Of a DNA stretch of 64,000 nt, positions 22,277 through 33,690 are shown piece after piece. How positions within the stretch are numbered: position 1 is the stretch's first letter; every line of letters begins with the position of its first letter. Where the stretch lies: assembly GCA_034359265.1 (NCBI GenBank), contig CP136896.1:38182001-38246000 (forward strand). The letters are read 5' to 3'. A program made the position numbers and the translations under genes. Origin of the DNA: Canna indica (lineage: Eukaryota > Streptophyta > Magnoliopsida > Zingiberales > Cannaceae). The notes below the pieces were generated by a model that saw only the letters and a program-made list of their open reading frames with translations, had not been told where the DNA came from and ran no database searches.

Positions 22277-23791
22277 TATTTGCTTTAGGTTTTCAACCTT
22301 AGCCGTAATCTCAGTTTTGATGATAACAAACATGGGACTAATGATTTCATTGAGAATATGTTCCAGGTTCCATATCAATTAGCGTTCAATGTCCTCGATC
22401 GGAAAAATCGGAGAAATCATAAATCGGAAGGACATTGATCATCGCGCTCGGGTTCGTCGCGGAAGTTTATCGAAGATCGACGAGTGCACCAAAGTCGCTT
22501 GGATGAGTCCAAATATCAAGTCAAAAGCTCTCCAAGATGATGCTCGTTGAAAGCCGGAACTCGGAAACCAAGCGCAGAAGAAATAGGCTGAAAATGTAAT
22601 TTTAGCCTATGTTCGATCGACCAGGCGATCGACCGAATAGGGTAAGAAAGAAAGGGCCAGCCATTATAGTCGACCAGTCGGTCGATCGAACATTGCCAAA
22701 AAATGGTAGTGGGCACTTCGGTCGACCAGTCGATCGACTGACAGTAGCTGGTTTTGGGCAATAGGCTTAGCGATCGACCGACCTGCTGAAAGCTAAAGAC
22801 GCGAGATCCCATCGGTCGACCGATGGTCGGGGATGAATAGTCACGTCTGGGCGGTCGACCCGTCGGTCGACCGACCACAGATAGAAGAGAAGCGCTCGAA
22901 AGACCGGTCGACCAATCGATCGACTGACTATTCGACCTGCGGCCTGTAACGAATAGGTTTGTATCTATTGATCAGTCGTTTCTTCACGAGGGTATAAATA
23001 CACCCTCATATACTTCATTTAACTTTCTTCCTTCACTCATACAGATTTTTATTGGGCATTTAAAAGGAGATGAAAGCCTTCAAAGAGATTGTTTGGAGCG
23101 CGCGCTGATTTCTGTCGAGTTCTTCTACAAGCGCACAAGCTCTGCTTCCCTCAACTCTGCTGCAACGAATTTATCTGACGAGTTGAAGGATTGAAGGATT
23201 GCAAAAGAGCTTCTTCTATTGGTTTCATTATTAGCTCTTTTGATTGTAATTTTTAACTGTTATTTGTATTTGTTTTCTTTGATTTGGGTTTGTGAAGATC
23301 TAGCTGTTAGGTCTTGTCGTATGTAGTGGTATTCTTCGTGTAGAAGAAGTAAAACCACTTGTGTAAACTTAGAGCCTACTAGGATTAGCTCTAGTTGTCC
23401 CTTAGGTTGAGGTGGGAAAGTGCTCTCGGTAGGAAGGCGGGATACTTCTGAGTGTGGAAGTGCCTTCGGTTGGAGAGCGGAGACTTTTCGGTGCAAAGTC
23501 CTCATTGTAAGGGAAACTCTAATTAATCTAGTAAAACCTAGTTTGGAAATCCTAAGCAGGGTGCTTAGGTAGTGGAGTAGGCATTGGGGCCGAACCACTA
23601 TAAATTGCGTGCTTGCATTGCATTCATTTTGTTGTGCTCAAATTACTTAATGATTTAAAGCTTCCACATTTAATCGCATCGAATTGCAAATCGCGTAATC
23701 GATCTAAGTAATCGTTTAAAATTGGATTTAGGCTAATCGAATTAATAAACACACTATTCACCCCCCCCCTAGTGACGCCATTTCGCCAACA
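22277..23791 (+). mobile_element. C5: solo copia LTR inside G2 RT
   Basis: A 1515-bp LTR runs from TATTTGCTTTAGG to GCCAACA with no internal region. A perfect 5-bp target duplication CATAA flanks it (22272-22276 and 23792-23796). It is collinear with the C1 LTR. It retains the palindrome array (about 22610-22935), TATAAATA near 22994, the nested hairpin (23423-23477) and the CCTAAGC-type hairpin. It most likely arose by LTR-LTR recombination after insertion. Confidence 0.93.
22610..22935 (+). repeat. GTCGATCGAC palindrome array in C5
   Basis: The layout is the same as in C1, with many TCGGTCGATCGA and GGTCGACCGA palindromes upstream of the TATA box. Confidence 0.85.
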
Positions 23792-24255
23792 CATAAATGT
23801 TGCAGGTGCATTAGTCAGCCCGAACGACATCAGCAGGAACTCTAAGTGCCCATACCTCGACCAGAAAGCAGTCTTAGGGACGTCACTGTCCTGGATCCTC
23901 AACCGATGGTACCGTGACCGCAGGACAATCTTAGAAAACCACTGAGCTCCTGAAGCTGATCAAACAAATCATCAATCCTGGGCAGCGGGTACCGATTATT
24001 CACTATTACCTTGTTAAGCTGTCGATAATCAATGCACATTCGCATGGACCCATCTTTCTTTTTCACAAAGAGTACTAGAGCACCACAAGGCGAAACACTT
24101 GGGCGAATGAAGCCCAACTCAAGCAGCTCCTGGAATTGGGATTTCAATTCCCTCAACTCTGTTGGTGCTATCCGATACGACGGAATGGAGATCGGCTTCA
24201 CTCCAGGCTGCAACTCAATACAGAACTCAATCACCCTCTCTGGAGGCAACCCTGA

Positions 24256-24891
24256 CTACTCCTCCGAAAACACATCAGAGAACCTGCACACCACGGACGT
24301 CCCACCGATGTCCCTAGCTGCACCCCCCTTCCTCCGCCACAAACATAAAGGCCAAAAGGACTGGAAACTGCCCGAAAGTAGCTTTTGAGCCTTGAGAGCT
24401 AAAATTTCTATCAATGAATCCCCCCTTCCCTCACCCTGGAAGGTAAACTGGGGCAATCCGTGCTTACTGAAGGTCATAGTCTTAGCCCTGCAATCCACTG
24501 AGGCAAAATGGTCTGCCAACCAGTCCATGCCCAAAATTTCATCAAGCTCTAACATCGGCAGGAGTGTCAATTCAGCCATCAGCACGTGCCCACAAATGAC
24601 AACCTCGCAGCCTTGAAATACTATCTTTGCCATCATAGAAACGCCCGTAGGCATAGACACCACAAGAGGCAAATCAAGCACAAAAGGTTCCTCTGCAAAC
24701 TTAACAGTAAATAAAGCAGATACAAAAAAGTGCGTAGCTCTCGGATCAAACAACACATATGTAGTAGCGGAACCAATGGTGAGGTTAACTGACACTACTG
24801 CCCTGGACGCCTCAACGCCCTCTTGGTTCAACGCCCTCTCTGAACCACTAGCTCGCTGGCCTCCCCTCTGAGCCATCGAACCCACTGACAT
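24256..24891 (-). pseudogene. G2 protease region
   Basis: The minus-strand retropepsin-like region begins after the gag knuckle. The flap-side motif TTYVLFDPRATHFF (about 24755-24715) occupies the place of the usual LFDSGATHSF. The active-site D-S/T-G therefore reads D-P-R and the enzyme should be inactive. Downstream, MDWLADHFASVDC (about 24530-24490) is the conserved GMDWL stretch linking protease and RT. The normal role is cleavage of the Gag-Pol precursor. Confidence 0.8.
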
Positions 24892-25888
24892 AGGTGTCTT
24901 TCCTCTGGTCTGATCAGGCTATTGACTGCCCTTGTCTGGACAATCCTTTTTGTTGTGCCCAGTCTGCCCATAGCTGAAACATACCTCTCATCTTCCCTAG
25001 CAAGTGCCCCAGTGCTTTCTGTGACATCGGTTACACTGTTGCAGCCCAAGCCTCCACTGCGAACCTCCAGATGATGCCCCTGGTCCTGAACCCATGTGGC
25101 CTCTGCGGTCCTAAGAGTCCCCTTAGAATGAGCTAGCCGACCCCCCGAAGGTTGGGGCCAAAACTTTTTTCTTTTGGGGTCCATCATGCCTGTCTGTCGG
25201 TACCAGTGCCTCCTTTCGGAGCGCCTCATCTACAACCCAAGCAAAGGAAGTGTCCTCTGTATAATGGATGAATCTAGCAATCTACGGCCTTAGCCCCTCG
25301 AGGTTGGATGGTACTTCGAGAGTCGTGTGAACTCCATCTCATAGTCCATCACTGACATACTGCCGGTTTGACGTAGTAGCTCAAACTCTTTTGCCTGTCT
25401 ATCCCGGATGCTCAACGGTAGGTACTTCTCCACCATAGTAGCTCTAAACTCCTCCTAGGTAGGGGGTGGTGCATTTGCTGCTCCGCAGTCCCTCCAAGTG
25501 TGAAGTCAATCCTTGGCTGGACCTTTCAACTATAACCCGATCAGTCGAGTGGTCATCTCAAAAGAACAACCAAGCTCTTTGCACAACTCATTCTGCATAT
25601 GAAGGTCCTCTAGGGGCTCAGACCAACGGTGCCCCTGGCTGAACCACCTCTGGTGCTGCAGGTACTTCTGGTACCTACTGTGGCTACCGTCTCAGCTCCT
25701 GCTCCCTGTGGAGCACCTCGGTCAGCTCAGCCACTCGGGCCTGCAACTGAACAACCATGGGATCCTATCCCACATCCTCTTAGGGCCTGCGGTGGTCTCC
25801 CACGAACTCGACCTCGGCCTCGGCCTTGGCCTTGGCCCTCAGTAGAGTTCCTTTCACTACCGCTCCTTACGGCATCAAAGGCCTCCAT
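24892..25888 (-). pseudogene. G2 gag (broken)
   Basis: The likely start is the ATG at 25888 (MEAFDAVRSG...), followed by a GQGRGRGR-rich basic N-terminus usual for this clade. Many stops and shifts follow. Two zinc-knuckle-like segments lie near the end: CNRCHRKHWGTC (about 25040-25005) and CFSYGQTGHNKKDC (about 24985-24945). The second Cys of the latter is Tyr. A glycine/arginine patch between 25230 and 24900 fits a nucleocapsid. The product would bind element RNA. Confidence 0.7.
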
Positions 25889-26100
25889 CAATCTAGAATC
25901 ACGAGAAAGAAAATATCAAAATTAGACAATTTAAGTCACCCTAAATCATTAAGTAACTAAACCATAAGTCGCGTTGAGGTGCAGACTTAGCCCATTGATC
26001 TCATAACATACCCCTACCGTATACTGACACACTAGAAATGCCCTATACGGTGACAAGTCTAGGTCGTAGTCAGACCGAACCATATGCTCTGATACCATAT
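25889..26100 (-). other. G2 5' leader with primer-binding site
   Basis: The PBS TGGTATCAGAGC reads on the minus strand at 26097-26086, three bases from the LTR end. The leader to the gag ATG is otherwise noncoding. It matches the G1 leader at 6370-6500. Confidence 0.85.
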
Positions 26101-26746
26101 TATCACGCCCCAACTCAGGATCACGTGACCGACCAGGGTATACGTGACTATACCCCGCAGCCTAAACCATGCACATGCCAACTTAACAATAAAACATAAC
26201 GAAAAGAAATAAATAGTTTTATTTTAAGTGGAAAACCAAACCAGAATTCATTGTAAATAAGTTTTAACAAAGTAATAAAGTGCGGAAATAAAAAATCAAG
26301 TTCAACTATTTGGTTACAATGAAGTCTAAAATAAAGACATAAATGCCCCCAAGCGACTACAACTCCAAAACACTGAAACACAAGTACATGACTAACTACC
26401 AAAAACTCGACTACGATCCCTAACTTGGACTGCTATGAGATCATGTGGCTTCTGTGCCCTCCAGCCGCGCCAAGTGCTCCAGCCCAACTCACCGTCAGGC
26501 TCTACAAAACAAAAACAAAACGACAAAGGGTGAGTTCAATGAACTCAAAGAGCGGTCCTACCGACCCCCACGAGAAACCAACACCGAATCAATAGCATAA
26601 AGCAAAACTCCCGACTCAAGCAGGAAAGGTCACAAGGGAGTGACTAGCTAATAGGCCATCTGGCCACCACCTGCCCGAAGGCAGTCAACACCCAAACGGT
26701 GAAGATTACAAGCCTAAGCCTACCATGCCCTAATGCAACAACACAT

Positions 26747-27133
26747 ACTAGGATAATCAGGTAGGCCCTCCGAACTTATCCTAATATTAAGAAACTCGGG
26801 AGCAATCGGGAATGGCCCATCCGAACTTGCTCCACGAGACGTGTTGGAACAATCAGGAATCGCCCATCCGAACTTGCCCTTTCAGATCTCATATGAATAA
26901 TTAGGATTTGCCCGTCCGAACTTATTCCTTAAAAGCACCTCGAGAATAATCGGGATTTGCCCATCCGAACTTATTCCAATAATAACGTAGGAGTAATCAG
27001 GATTCACCCATCTGAACTTACCCCTTTAAATAAAGAATCTTGGGAACAATCGGGATTTGCCCGTCCAAACTTGTTCCATAAGATACGCAGGAACAATTGG
27101 GATTTGTCCATCCGAACTTGTTCCATAGGTTGG
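26747..27133 (-). repeat. Hairpin-unit array in G2 5' LTR
   Basis: The ~48-bp units correspond to those at 18080-18560. Pairs such as GGAACAA/TTGTTCC and AGGATA/TATCCT can be read on the minus strand. Confidence 0.8.
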
Positions 27134-28408
27134 GAATTAGCCATCCAACCTTCTGGCCCTAGCCCGTAATCTGGCTCCTCAATGAGCCTCTCCGCCATTC
27201 ATAAAGGTATGGCGCAACATGACCTAAGTCAAGTCTCTCCTACGGTGTCTCAGAGGTGTCCTTATTGGGAAGCATCTCAACACTCCAATACCCGACCCCC
27301 AACTCCTAGACCAGTAATGTTATAAATTCGTGAGGTTTTATTTCATGCATAACTTTATTTGTTGGTTCATAACAGATTATGCTGACCCCTTGCTCAATTT
27401 TAATTATGCAATTAAAATTTAGACCACCAAGTTTAGGATTTTATTTTAGCTTACTATTATGCCCAAAACTGATGTATCTAACCCGAATCTGGTTTCCAGA
27501 GTATATCCTATGATTCCAAACTATATTTTCTGGTCAAAACGATAGGTTACACGACTATATTCAGAAATCTATTCACATCACAACAGAGATTTCAAAATCA
27601 TCATAGATTTGCCCATTCAGCATAAATTTTCCAGCAACATTGAATTTTCAGCATAGCATGAAAAAAAATCTGAAATTTACAGAATTTAGATACTTAATTA
27701 TCATCAAAACATAAGATAAATCTCACAAGTCTCATACTTATTAAACAAGGCTAACAAGCACCAACAATATATTTAAACAAGAATCAATCATCATGATCAA
27801 GAACCCATCTCAAGAATATTCATTGCATCAATATCAAAATCTTAATTTTGTAAAATATGAGTTCTATCCAAAAATCACAGATTAATTACAAGGCATGCTT
27901 TGACATATAGGAACTCAAATCGATAAGCAATATAAGGCATGGATCTCAAGAACACCAAAAACCCTTACTTAGGCATTTCATACAACTTGAGGGCACCCTC
28001 ATCACCACCTTGGCTGAGCACCCCTAGGAGAATCCTACGGTTGCCGAGCCCCATAGGGGAAGGTTTAGGGCCTCCTCAAACACGGCACACAAAAAGATTG
28101 ACGATAATTCTAGAGATCATCGGAAAACAAATCAAAATCATCATAGCCTTCAAGAACGACTTCAATAACTCGAAGAAACCCGAGATGAAGGAGGGTAAAA
28201 CCACTCACCAAAAATCGGAAAGAAGACTAGAGGAGAAATCCCGATCTACGGCCTCCGGATCCGGCTCCAAGAGGTGGCGGCTTGGCTCCACCAAAGGGGG
28301 AGAGGGGGGGCGACAGCTCCTTCTCAAGCCGGCGGCTCCAAGAAGAAGGCAAGGAGGGGCGGCGGCTCTTCCTCAAGCCAACGGCTTGGCTTCCAAGGGA
28401 GAAGAAGG

Positions 28409-28412
<4 letters not shown>

Positions 28413-28458
<46 letters not shown>
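28413..28458. repeat. (GA)n microsatellite
   Basis: About 23 GA units lie in the transcribed part of the G2 5' LTR. The matching place in the G2 3' LTR (19347-19368) has about 10 units. Confidence 0.95.
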
Positions 28459-28463
<5 letters not shown>

Positions 28464-28917
28464 CTTGGCTCGGCAGCTTGCAAGAGAGAGGAAAGGAGGG
28501 GCGGTTGGCGGCTTCTCTCTTTCCCTCAATTGGCTTGTGCGGCTCCAATAGGGAGCTGCAAGCCCTAAGGGGGAGAATTTATAACCCTTCCCACCACTTT
28601 TAGCCTGCATCTGCCTCAGCCTGGATCCATAGCCACTAACTTCTCGACCTGTTAACCCAAATTAATCCCATGCTCCACATAAACATGCAACACATGTGCA
28701 CCCACATGCGATATAATTAAACAATCATGCATACCCAACATAAAATTAATTAAATTTATCTATGCAAGCATTATTTGCATAACTCATATTCCTACTTACC
28801 CGAGCTCGCAAGCTCACATCAGACCATGAGTCGACTCGGCTCGACCTTAGACTAGCTCGCTAGGCTGACAAATACAAACACAGATAGAAAACTAAAATAA
28901 ATATCTAGGATATTACA

Positions 28918-29128
28918 CCTCCAAGGAGCCCCCTATAGAAATTTTCAAGACCGTTTTCTTTTTTTTCTAGTTTTTAAGTTTTCAGAGTTTGGGTTTCAAT
29001 TTTTTTGACGAACTTCGGATGCATATTGTACGTCCAACCTAAGTCCAAACCTTGATGAAACTATTAGAACCATGTTTGTTATCATCAAAACTAAGAATGT
29101 TTCCAAGATTAAACCCTTGCGCCAACAC
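28918..29128 (-). mobile_element. C6: inverted LTR tip fragment (copia)
   Basis: The reverse complement starts TGTTGGCGCAAGGG at 29128 and contains TTTTGATGATAACAAACAT. It resembles the first ~210 bp of this LTR group. Its left edge is the G2 insertion. It sits about 60 bp into the C7 LTR. Confidence 0.7.
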
Positions 29129-30644
29129 TAATGATTTCATGGAGAAATATTTTCAGGTTCCATATTGGTTTGCGTGCGACATCCCCGATCGAAGAAAATC
29201 GGAGAAAATCGGCAAGGACGCCTGTCGACACTCGGGATTCATCGGGAAGGTTGAGGTTAGGTTTAGAGTGTCTAGATTTTATCTATATCCTTTATTTGAT
29301 GCATGACAATCCAAAAACTGAAACCCGAACACTGAAAACTTGGAAACTAGAAAAATCAAAAAATGGTCCAGAAATTTTCTGAGCCTAGGGAGCTCCTTGG
29401 AGGGTTACATGATCTAGACTTTTTCTTGGTACCAAAAGTCCCGATAATTGTTCCTTAGGTAGTAACAAGTTAAAGACATATTTTGAAGGAATTTTTGGAA
29501 AACTTTAACCTATCCATATTTGACCCGAGAGATTATAAAATTTCCAGTTTTTACAAATTTGTACTAGACACAAATGTTAGATTTTGATTCTTAAGGATTT
29601 TTATTTTTTAGATATTTTTATTGAATCCAAATGAGGGTGATAAGAATTATGAAGAATCAGGAAACTAGAATAATCAGCAAACTGCCCAAAATTACAGGTT
29701 ATCGGTCGAACCTCGACCGACATCGACTGACTGACGATCGCCCGAGGATCGACTGAAAGGGTTCTATAAAGTTTCCAAAACTTGTTCAGCTAACCCTCGG
29801 TCAAATCTGAGCCACCTGAGGGTCATATGATGGTCGATCAAAAGTCCCAACGAATCTTTTTAGATCCAATGAACGGCTCTTTTGATCATCTACCTTTGGG
29901 ATCTTTATATATAGAGCCCAAACCGGCCTTCCTATGTACCTAATGCTTCATTGAGACAATCCTTCACCTTTCCTAAGCCTTCTTGAGCTATTCTTTGAGC
30001 AAACTCTAGTTTTAGTTGAAACCTTGATTCAAGCCTTTGTTCTTCATCGATTCATTATCCAAAGGCATCAGTAGGATAGGGAACTTGCATATTGGAGCTA
30101 AGTTTACTTGGTTTTGTTTATTGCTCCATTTATATTGTATTTTGTGCTTTATTTTCTTGTGTTTGATCTTGTGTAAGACCAAGGTTGTTAGGTCATGAAC
30201 GGTTGGTGGTTGCATTGGTGTTGAGGCTTAAATCCACTAGTGTAAACTTAGTTTGCTTGTATTAGTTGTATTGTCTTTAGGGTTGAGGTGGGAGAGTGCT
30301 CTCGGTAGGAAGGTAGAGACTTCCAGTGGAAGTGCCTTCGGTGTGAGAGCGAAGACTTTCTGATGAAAATATCCTCATTGTAAAGGAAACACTTTAATCT
30401 AGTAAACTAGAGTTGGAAATCTTAAGCGGGGTGCTTGGGTAGTGGAGTAGGCATTAGGGCTGAACCACTATAAATTCATGTGTTTCAATTTGTGCTTACT
30501 TATTTTCCATATTCACTTGCTTCCACATTTAGTCTTTCATTTGAGCATTAACCTAAGTAATCACGAAAACAATTAAAATGATTAGGTTAAATTTTTAACG
30601 AACACACTATTCACTCCCCTCTTAGTGTAGGACATTCGACTTAA
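29129..30644 (+). mobile_element. C7 5' LTR (lacks first ~60 bp)
   Basis: It begins at CTAATGATTTCATGG, a sequence normally ~60 bp inside the LTR, because C6 is inserted there. A weak palindrome array lies at about 29700-29840. A TATATATA stretch at about 29916 sits between CTTT/AGAG-type arms. The nested hairpin (30299-30349) has a loop shortened to AGT. It ends just before the PBS. Confidence 0.8.
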
Positions 30645-30647
30645 ATT

Positions 30648-30659
30648 TGGTATCAGAGT
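30648..30659 (+). other. C7 primer-binding site
   Basis: TGGTATCAGAGT differs by one base from the usual TGGTATCAGAGC. Confidence 0.8.
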
Positions 30660-30713
30660 GGGTCGTAGATTGAGATTTCACCTTGTCCTCTACATCTTGC
30701 CTCGATCCGGAGA

Positions 30714-32030
30714 ATGACACTAGAGAGTTTAGTCTCTACACCTCATAGGTTCGATGACTCGAACGTTGGTCTTTGGAAATATAGGATGTACACATATTTA
30801 AAGACTAAAGATTTTGGTGTCTTTAACATGTTAAGATTAGAATTTATTGAACCTAAGGTTTACATGCATGCTTGGAGTGAACTTGACAAGAAAATGTTTA
30901 AATTTAATGAAGATGCCATGAATTACATACTTTGCACCATACCAAATGGCATTCTTGACAAAGTCATGCATTGCTCTACGGCTTTTGATTTATGGGCTAG
31001 TATGAATGTTTTATATGATCATGCCAAAACCAAATATATTGGTACATTTAATGAAGGTAGTGATGATAATAGTCATTCACCTACCCCTAATCTTGGTTTT
31101 GATGCCCATAGCTCTTCTAGTCAAAGAAGCAACTCCAAGAGACGAAAAAGAAAGGTAATTTTCCATGCATATAAAGCAAAAGGGCATGTGAAGAAAAATT
31201 TCCCTAGCATGAAGAACAAACTAAGGATGAAGTTAAGTGCGTCCACCTCCACCTCTCATTCACTTGAAGCACCCTCTAGCCATGACTATAAAGTCACTTC
31301 CAAAGTTAGCCTCATGGATGCCAATAATGAGGTACAATCTCCTTCATCTAGTCATGTTAATGAAAATTATAGTGTTAACTCTTCTAGTTCTCATGGTATG
31401 CCTTATGATGAGTTAGTAGATGAATGTAAGAAAATGTATGACTTGCTTATTAAAAAAGATAATGAAAATATAAGATTGAAGAAATAAAATGTATAGCTTA
31501 GTTCTCATTTGCATGAATCCAAGCTAGAATATGACAAGTTCAAAACTAGTTCCATTAGTTCTTTCCATGATACCTTAAGTAGTGAAATTAAGGATTTGAG
31601 AACAAAAAATGTAAAATTGAACAATGAAAATTGCATGCTGAAATCTCAATTACATGCCTTCCATAAGTCTATGAATGATTTGAAAAATGAGGTTTTGATC
31701 TTGAGTAGGAAAGTTAATGTTCCTTCTTTTAAGAACTCTAGAAATCAAAATGTCTCATTTAGAAAATCTCAAAAGAAAAATATTTCCTTTAAGAATGCTC
31801 ATACTCATCATAATTCATATCTCAAGCATTCTAATGATAGATCTCATGTCCATAGCAAAAAATGAAAACAAATTCAACGGACATTATTTTTGTTGTTGTA
31901 TTTTTGGTTATGTCATATATGATTGTGCATTCAAGAGAAATCCAAGTATTGCAAGGACACTTTGGATTCCTAGGCCAACTAACCCCCAAGGACCCAAAGC
32001 CATTTGGGTACCAACTCATGCTCTTTTGTA
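30714..32030 (+). pseudogene. C7 gag (gag-only copia, broken)
   Basis: The frame starts at MTLESLVSTPHRFDDSN about 55 bp after the PBS and is open to 31487. One stop is followed by an in-register continuation (31509-31865), and a shift leads to the last segment (31862-32030). The N-terminal gag domain has WKYRMYTYLKTKDFGVFNM. The first zinc knuckle is destroyed (FHAYKAKGHVKKNF, all three cysteines replaced). A Lys/Asn coiled coil spans about 31400-31700. The second knuckle reads YFCCCIFGYVIYDC. The coding region ends near LWIPRPTNPQGPKAIWVP. No protease, integrase or RT follows. The product would be a particle protein acting in trans, if it was ever functional. Confidence 0.8.
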
Positions 32031-32590
32031 GGGGGAGCCACCACACAAGGATAAAGAATGATGGAATAATGAAGTTGACCATGGACTTAAATGAAGAATC
32101 ATCCATTGGTTGCAACTTCGAGTTACTTTGATGTTTTAGGTAAAATTGGCATCAAAACTACATTGGTATCATCTCTCAACTTCAATTGATCCATTAAAAT
32201 TTAGAGATCATGATACTTTCTTAAAATTGGTTGTTTTTCCTCGCTCTTGACATATTTCAAAAATTAATTTTCAATTTTCAATTTTTGATTTCTTCGGCTT
32301 AGTAGGCTATAAAGGGCTCATGTGACCTTGCGGTTCTAAATCGTAGGCTAATTGTGGCCTTTGGATTTTCAACCAATGGGAAGGATTGGAGATCTTAATT
32401 TTGAAATATTTCATATTTTAATATCTCTTGATTCGTTTCGAGTTCATGATAATTTATTTTGAAACGAATTTCAAACTGTTTAGCAAAGTGGACTTTGAAA
32501 ATGATACTTGATTCTTCTCTTCGCTATTTGGTTTGGGTTGCTTGCTAGTAGCTTTATTTTCATTACATTTGAAAGGATAGTCTCTAAGGG
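32031..32590 (+). mobile_element. C7 noncoding 3' tail, truncated
   Basis: It is similar to the C8 tail 50281-50950. Shared blocks include GGGGGAGC after the gag end, CTTGCGGTTCTAAATCGTAG (about 32328) and AACTGTTTAGCAAAGTGGAC-like sequence. Similarity stops near 32590, so the 3' LTR of C7 is missing. Confidence 0.75.
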
Positions 32591-33331
32591 AGCTTTCTAT
32601 TAAGAGTCAGTTGCACTGGAAGTTGCAATTATTGTGATAACTGCTTTGAAAATAGAGTGAGTAACAAAACAATAATCACAAAGAAATACACAAACACAAT
32701 GAATTATTTATGTAGTTTAGTGACAACTTGTCACCTAATATGCAGGGCCCTCATCGGACAGATGCCCAATCCACTATCAAGTATCAACAAAGTACAATAT
32801 TAGTTGCAGGATTTCACACTCCGAAATCTAACTATTAGTACTATAGTGAATTGAAAATAACAAACAACCTATTTGCTATTATAGGTACTAACCGACTTGC
32901 CTCTCTGTGATAACTCAATCATAGAGTTCTGTCCTCCACACAGTCTCTGCGTTGTAGTGAATTAACAACCCAACTCGATCTTGACTTGAAGATAGCTGAA
33001 GTAGTTTATTGCCATCTACACACTCAGTAGTCTCAACTCCTCATATAACTGACAACTCTATTTTCGCACATTGGAGACTTGATCATTTAGATCTTCTCTT
33101 TCAATATATATAGTGAACACCAACCAATCTGAATAAATGCCTACTAATTCAATGATCATAACGACATAAATTCAAACCCTAAAGGCAGCCATGAAACACC
33201 ATAAGTATCGAACATAATAGCTCCAAGTGTAACGACTATAAGGTAAAAATCCAAGTTCTTTCCATCTTTCCTCAAGTTTATGCATCATGTTAGTGTAGAT
33301 CCTTCATTTCCCTAATCTCCATGACTTGATA
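32591..33331 (-). mobile_element. Probable inverted copia LTR fragment (other lineage)
   Basis: There is no ORF of note. On the minus strand a stretch near 32690-32780 reads like the GATTGGGCATCTG...AAACTACATAAAT pattern found in R/U5 of Tork-type copia LTRs. A TATATATTG stretch lies near 33108. The lineage is inferred from that pattern only. It forms the left flank of the C8 insertion. Confidence 0.35.
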
Positions 33332-33690
33332 TGTTGGCCTAAGGTTTTCAATCTTGGTTTTAATCTCGATTTCAATAAAAACAAACATGGAATTAATGAT
33401 TTCATAGATAATTATTTTTAGGTTCCATATCGGTTAGCGCACAACGTCCATGATCGAAAATATCGAAAAAATAAAAAAATCAGAAAATTGGAAGGACATT
33501 GGTCAACGCGCTCGGATCCATTGGGAAGATAGAGTCTAGGTTTAGGGTATCTAGATAAATTGTAAAATCCTTATTATGATGCAAAAGACCCCTAAAGAAT
33601 CAAACTCGTAATTCGAAACCCGAACCGAAGAAAGAAACCAGCTAAAACTCAATATAGAGTACAGGTACAATATGTAGAGTACAGGTACTC
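33332..33690 (+). mobile_element. C8 5' LTR, left part
   Basis: It begins TGTTGGCCTAAGGTTTTC, with the same order as the C8 3' LTR at 52899 up to GTACTC. C9 is inserted at this point. The flanking base string TGATA (33327-33331) pairs with TGATC at 54280-54284 as a target duplication with one difference. Confidence 0.85.

Larger units (their letters stand above)
21362..24249 (-). pseudogene. G2 reverse transcriptase and RNase H, split by a solo LTR
   Basis: RT starts near 24249 with the conserved [16 protein letters not shown] stretch and [18 protein letters not shown] (about 24060-24000). It continues to LTNAPATFM (about 23810), where LTR C5 interrupts it. It resumes at 22276 with MNRVFREYLDKFMIVFIDDIFIY, so the catalytic box is FIDD. 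RNase H follows, with VIYCDAS (about 21830) and the [20 protein letters not shown] stretch (about 21715-21660). Several stops break the frame. The LTR would have to be removed for RT to read through. Confidence 0.85.
26101..28917 (-). mobile_element. G2 5' LTR (gypsy)
   Basis: The minus-strand LTR starts TGTAATATCC at 28917 and ends GGCGTGATA at 26101, about 2.8 kb. It contains the hairpin array (26747-27133), a long GA run (about 28413-28458), the GC-rich leader and a polypyrimidine-TGTAG stretch (about 26500-26525). It is inserted into the inverted C6 LTR tip. Confidence 0.88.

Noticed and set aside
32591..33331. Possible host gene fragment between C7 and C8
   Set aside because: No coding pattern or paired splice sites were found. 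A minus-strand LTR-like pattern explains it better, although weakly.
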